35,142 nt of DNA. It comes from Cladosporium sp. IMV 00045 (lineage: Eukaryota; Ascomycota; Dothideomycetes; Cladosporiales; Cladosporiaceae). A program made the translations under genes and the position numbers. The DNA lies in the NCBI GenBank assembly GCA_001931905.2, contig MSJI02000507.1, positions 1 through 35,142 of the forward strand, in the 5' to 3' direction. The notes beneath the pieces were generated by a model. It worked only from the letters and a program-made list of their open reading frames with translations, was not told where the DNA came from and did no database searches. Numbering within the stretch: the stretch's first letter is position 1; every line of letters starts with the position of its first letter. This document shows, piece by piece, positions 31,110 to 35,142 of this stretch.

Positions 31110-32566
31110 GCCTCTGACAAGAGACTGGAAGGAAATGGCGTCGACTATAATCAAAGGAATGTCCGCGCGGTAAAGAACGTCCAAAAGAAGAAGAATTATC
31201 ACAATGCCTCGAAGGCAGGCGGCGAACCGATAGACAGAACAACGAGCGACAGGTAGTGGTAAACAGTTTGAAGAAACGGTTGCGAGAAGAGGTAACACCT
31301 ACAGAAAGTCATAGACTCTTCAGAGCCCACGGGGTCCTGGCGCGCGCCCGCCGCAGCCACCGTCGACTACCTCGATCGGGCATCCTCTTTTTTGCTGCTC
31401 CAGGTTTTAGGAAGGGCGAGAAAAGGGAGGAGGTGGATTTGTTCTTGCGCGGGCGAACCGAGCACAAGGTTGACAAGTTCCAACGGTTCGCAGAGGCGCT
31501 ATGGCAAGTTTGATTAGGCGGGCTGCGTTTCGAATTGCGCCACCTGCAGCGCCAAATACCCCCATTTGCGGTGATGGGTACCTAGATACTTCGGTCTGGC
31601 TGGTTGGTCGGCCCATGAATGTGATGTGATCCTTCCTGTCCGGCACTCGCTTGTGTTGTTTCATGTCTCTGGTATATTGAGCTGTCAAGTGGTTGCCCAG
31701 CACACCCGGCGAACGGGTTCTCGGGCACACGCCACGCACACACACAGACACCATGCTCGCTGATCAGGAGCACGCGCGTTGGAATGGCTTGCCACGCCGC
31801 CTGTCGAACTTGCGAGCGTTTGCGGAGCCTTCACACCAAGCGATTGACGAGGCTAGGCCGGGCAGATGCTCGGGTGTGATGGAGATCGCAGTTAGATTGC
31901 CCAACAGACCGCGCGAGGGAAACAACACCCCAATCCACGCGTGTGATTTGGAATGGAGGGAAGATGAGTATCGGTATGCAGGAGTCGACGATATAGGTAG
32001 GGAAGTATTTGATGTTTGATGCATGCATCTCCCCCATACGCTCTAGCGCTGGCCGAAAGTCTGTTTCAACTTTCAGCAGCATGTATAGCTGGACCGTAAG
32101 CGACTACTTCTTATCCACAATGCAGCAATCTCTAGTGACGTGCACTAGTCAGCAGTACAATACACTAATCGAGCAGGAGCACCATTCCAGTAAGTCGGCA
32201 ATAGTTTATCACCGCCGTTTGACACGCACACACATGTCATTGACCTGACCACACGATTGCCTCGGTTGCTGTGTGGGAGGAGATGGCATGGCCGGGTTCC
32301 GAGTTAGAGTGATTTGAATAAGATATGCTTGGGAGCTCGCGGCACCATGTCATGAGTCCTTGGTGATCCTCTCGAATCTGATCTCATGGTTCGCGCGTGC
32401 CGCAGTGTCCGTGTGCAAGTAGTGTCCAACAGACAGACCGGCCTTTGGATTGGATGAATTTCATTCTTTTCCCATTCTCTATGTACTTTTGACGTGTATG
32501 ACGTTCCTTCTCAGAGGCGCGGAATCAAGTCGCCAAAACACGTTGCAGTTCACATCTAGCATCGAA
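31110..32566. other. Intergenic region between the Cys-rich membrane gene and cho2
   Basis: About 1.45 kb. It holds the promoter of the Cys-rich gene on the left and the cho2 3' flank on the right. One weak small frame (31753-32019) is listed separately. I see no repeats or RNA genes. Confidence 0.5.
31753..32019 (+). CDS. Possible small ORF, 88 residues
   Basis: ATG with A at -3 after a CA-repeat leader (CACGCACACACACAGACACC) opens 88 codons to TGA (MLADQEHARWNGL...DDIGREVFDV). The peptide is charged, has no domain I recognise and no neighbour relation. It overlaps minus-strand frames of similar length, so chance is the more likely explanation. Confidence 0.2.
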   Translation: MLADQEHARWNGLPRRLSNLRAFAEPSHQAIDEARPGRCSGVMEIAVRLPNRPREGNNTPIHACDLEWREDEYRYAGVDDIGREVFDV

Positions 32567-35142
32567 CTAAGTAGGCGTCGCTCTACCCTTCGAATGCGAC
32601 ATGCTATACGGCGCAAGCACCTTCTTCGCATTGCAAATTCTCCAAGCCAAGTTCCTCACATTTCCATCCGCCTGAACAACCTCCGGCGCGAACTCAATAC
32701 CAAACATCTGCTGGATGGCGTACACAACGCGCTTGGCATACTTCCCCTCCCGCTCGAGGGTAGGACCAAACTGCTCGTCGGCAGAGCGCGGGGCGGTGTC
32801 CGGATCACGATCGAAGCAGTTCTGCACGACGGGCAGGACGGCCTGCTCGACGGCGCTGCGGACGATGCCGTTGGCGTCGACGTCGACGTCGTCCTCGTCG
32901 AAGCGGTCGATGCGGATCTCAAAGGGCAACGAGATGGCCATGACGTTGTGCTTCTCGTCGTGGTGGTAGCGGAACTCGAACACGCCCTGCGTCCACCATA
33001 GCTTATCGCCGGAGAATTCCATCTCGCCAGACATGAAATCGCGGTTCTCGCCGTCCTTGCGCTCCGCGGCTGAGACTTGTTGGTTGGAGATGAGGATGCC
33101 CGAGTCGGCGTTGGCGAAGTCGATCTCGCCTTTATTCGTCGCTACCCATCTTCCTTGCGCGGAGACCTTTGTGGCCTCGCGAGAGGCGTTGTCGGTGACC
33201 ATGTACAAGCCTACCCAGTCCTTCTTGCTGTGGTTCAGTGGAGCTGTCCATTTGACTCTGATAGGCGCTCCATATTGCACGGTCAAGCGTTTGAAGCTGT
33301 CCGTTCGGCTTTGCGGCTTCTGGCCAGCTTCGCCTTCGCGGCCACTTTGCGGGGGACCCAAGCTCTGAATAGCTGGGTTGGTAGTATCAATCTCAAGGGA
33401 GTAGTCTTTGATTTCCAAGCCTGCAAGATCCGGGGCCAACTTGGTAATGCTGATGCGGGCCGGGTAATTGCTGAACAGCGTCTTGGAGTCTTTGACAAAG
33501 CTGCTGAACCCAGCCGCCAATTTGGGTCGAGCAGCGTCGATGAAGTCTTCAACAAAGTCCAGAGTCTCGTCCAAAACTTTGTCCACACTGCCAGTCCACT
33601 TCTGCAGCGGCGGTGGGAGAGAGCGCTGGATGTTCTTCGAGACGCCAGACGTCTCACGGAGGCTTTGACGGTACAGCTTTTCCATGTGTGGGCGTTCGAT
33701 GAATTGGATGAAACATAGAGTGAGAGCATGGCTCAGCAAAGCCAGGAAGAAAATAGCCTTGCTCCAAGTCAAGATCGCGGCACCCCATACGCCAGCCAGG
33801 CCGATGGTACGCTCTGGGTTGTTCAAAAAGCGGTAGATTCCATCATAGGTAAGCTTCTGAGGTCCATTGTAGAAGAAGTCACCAAAGAACCAGCCAAACT
33901 CGCCCAGAGACTCATAGATACTGGTAGCGGTCCAGACCTGCAGCGCGATGAGAGCGATTCCGATGACGTGGCGCAGAATCGTCATGCCGTAAGTCCAGTC
34001 GGCGGGTAGGGAGTACATCTTCCAGGTGGCGCAGATAAAGCTGGTGTAGCACATGACCATGCTGAGATGGTAGATGCCTTTCCACTGACGCCAGGCTTCG
34101 TCGATGCCCTCACCGTACTTGACGAAGTGGCGGGTCCAGCGCTTCTTGTTTGACTGTCGGTCAAGGATGACACCGAGACCAATCGAGTACCAGAGACGCC
34201 AGGCGAAAGCGCTCAGGAGGAAGAAGGCTTGCCAGGTGAGGTTCGAAGGCGTGAGAAAGGCAACGCTGTACATGTAGAGCTGCAGCAGGATGACTGAAGT
34301 GTCCGTAACGCGGAAAAGATCAACATTCTGAAAACCAAGTAGATTGTGCGCCTGTGACGGACCAGTGGACGTAGGATTCAGAGCAGCTTCCTGGATGTTT
34401 CCGACGCCCAAGAGGCGCGACTGATATTGAGGACGATCCGTCGGTGGTAGGCCAGACAAGTCTGAAATTTCTGAACGCTTCGGAAGAGGTGGGGGAGCGT
34501 TGTAGGTCTTCTCGATATGCGGGTTCTCAACAAAGGTGAGGAAGATTAGCTGTGCTGCGTGGGCGATGATGGAGATGAACAAGACCTTGTAGCTCGCGGC
34601 CATCAGAGAGATGCCGTAGTATCCGGCGTATCCGACAGAATACATCGGGTGTGGAGCAAGTTCGAAAACGCCATCGAAGGTAAGCTCCTGGTCGATCAGG
34701 TAGAAGAAGTCGCCCCAATACCAGGCAAAGTCCTTGACCACGCGGTGCGCGTCAAGTTTTACCCAGAGGTTGAATAGCACGAGGCCGATGCCGCAGACCC
34801 AGCGAGCGATGGTCATGGGCAGCTTCTCGCCCACCGGCCGGCCGCCACTGGCGATGGCGAAGAGGCAGTACGACACAAAGTCGCTCATGAGGATCAAGTC
34901 TACGACGCGGCGGAAGAGCAGCCAGGTGTTGTACTCCAACGGGGCATCTTCGAACCTGTAGTCCTTTGGAATCTTGGCCTCGAGCTCCTGCTTGAGCCAT
35001 TTGTACAGGAAGGGACGGGAGTTTTTGCCAGACTCGGGTTTCTCGAAGATCCCGGAGCGCTTGGCCCAGGATGTAAGGCGCTTATGGTGGGATTGGCTCT
35101 GCAGCAGCCAGCCGATGCCGCCGTTGTAGCAGGTACGCCAGA
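32567..35142 (-). CDS. cho2: Phosphatidylethanolamine N-methyltransferase Cho2 (N-terminus outside window)
   Basis: Cho2 carries out the first S-adenosylmethionine-dependent methylation of phosphatidylethanolamine on the route to phosphatidylcholine, in the ER membrane. The frame is open from the right edge ([20 protein letters not shown]) to TAG 32569-32567 with no intron, giving 857 residues here; the family is usually somewhat longer, so part of the N-terminus is missing. Two tandem methyltransferase-type membrane modules are clear: [20 protein letters not shown] with [13 protein letters not shown], and [21 protein letters not shown] with [13 protein letters not shown]. These are typical of yeast Cho2. 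The C-terminal ~300 residues form a soluble region ([40 protein letters not shown]) also typical of fungal Cho2. Codon use matches neighbouring genes. Identity is secure. Confidence 0.95.
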   Translation of the reverse strand, partial: WRTCYNGGIGWLLQSQSHHKRLTSWAKRSGIFEKPESGKNSRPFLYKWLKQELEAKIPKDYRFEDAPLEYNTWLLFRRVVDLILMSDFVSYCLFAIASGGRPVGEKLPMTIARWVCGIGLVLFNLWVKLDAHRVVKDFAWYWGDFFYLIDQELTFDGVFELAPHPMYSVGYAGYYGISLMAASYKVLFISIIAHAAQLIFLTFVENPHIEKTYNAPPPLPKRSEISDLSGLPPTDRPQYQSRLLGVGNIQEAALNPTSTGPSQAHNLLGFQNVDLFRVTDTSVILLQLYMYSVAFLTPSNLTWQAFFLLSAFAWRLWYSIGLGVILDRQSNKKRWTRHFVKYGEGIDEAWRQWKGIYHLSMVMCYTSFICATWKMYSLPADWTYGMTILRHVIGIALIALQVWTATSIYESLGEFGWFFGDFFYNGPQKLTYDGIYRFLNNPERTIGLAGVWGAAILTWSKAIFFLALLSHALTLCFIQFIERPHMEKLYRQSLRETSGVSKNIQRSLPPPLQKWTGSVDKVLDETLDFVEDFIDAARPKLAAGFSSFVKDSKTLFSNYPARISITKLAPDLAGLEIKDYSLEIDTTNPAIQSLGPPQSGREGEAGQKPQSRTDSFKRLTVQYGAPIRVKWTAPLNHSKKDWVGLYMVTDNASREATKVSAQGRWVATNKGEIDFANADSGILISNQQVSAAERKDGENRDFMSGEMEFSGDKLWWTQGVFEFRYHHDEKHNVMAISLPFEIRIDRFDEDDVDVDANGIVRSAVEQAVLPVVQNCFDRDPDTAPRSADEQFGPTLEREGKYAKRVVYAIQQMFGIEFAPEVVQADGNVRNLAWRICNAKKVLAPYSMSHSKGRATPT

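Noticed and set aside
1..35142. Secondary-metabolite cluster, CRISPR array or intact transposon
   Set aside because: No PKS, NRPS or terpene synthase, no spaced palindromic array, and no transposase or reverse-transcriptase motif in any frame.

Overview
The window is nuclear DNA of a filamentous ascomycete fungus. Genes are broken by short GT-AG introns (51-107 nt where I could fix both ends), often with a CTAAC-like or CTGAC-like branch site shortly before the acceptor. The protein set is typically fungal: a fused CPSase/ATCase, Cho2, a Zn2Cys6 regulator, a fungal bZIP, a hybrid histidine kinase and a secreted GMC oxidoreductase. A Dothideomycete is my guess from the overall style; the sequence does not prove it. 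No tRNA, rRNA, CRISPR array or intact transposon was found.

Layout. The left edge (1-1311, +) is the 3' end of the pyrimidine-synthesis gene ura2/pyrABCN. Facing it is an AtuA-like DUF1446 protein (1915-3738, -). A long shared upstream region separates that from ubiquitin-activating enzyme E1 (5497-8783, +), which has a short first exon. Next come two unrecognised, acidic, divergently transcribed genes (9061-about 9834, - and 9991-10975, +). They are flanked by two diverged direct copies of a stretch of about 140 bp, one just past UBA1 and one just past the second unknown gene. Three regulators follow on the + strand: a hybrid histidine kinase (11479-14995), a Zn2Cys6 factor resembling the NirA type (15992-18856) and a bZIP factor (19432-20453).

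The right half holds a small Cys-rich, Gly/Glu-rich protein (21749-22207, +) and a vacuolar-type Ca2+/H+ exchanger whose start codon seems to lie on a 4-nt exon piece (23895-25826, +). A convergent secreted GMC oxidoreductase follows (26669-29079, -), then a secreted/single-pass Cys-rich membrane protein (30082-31109, -). The right edge is phosphatidylethanolamine methyltransferase cho2 (32567 to the edge, -, 5' end missing). The GMC gene is bracketed by two unrelated tandem-repeat arrays: a 103-bp-period array with internal hairpins past its 3' end, and a four-copy array in its upstream region.

How the genes relate. There is no evident biosynthetic or defence cluster. Most genes are independent housekeeping functions (pyrimidines, ubiquitin, calcium, phosphatidylcholine). 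The more distinctive elements are the divergent acidic pair between duplicated flanks, an apparent frame break in one of them, upstream ORFs on two of the regulators (one ending in a TGATG stop-start overlap), and the repeats around the GMC gene.
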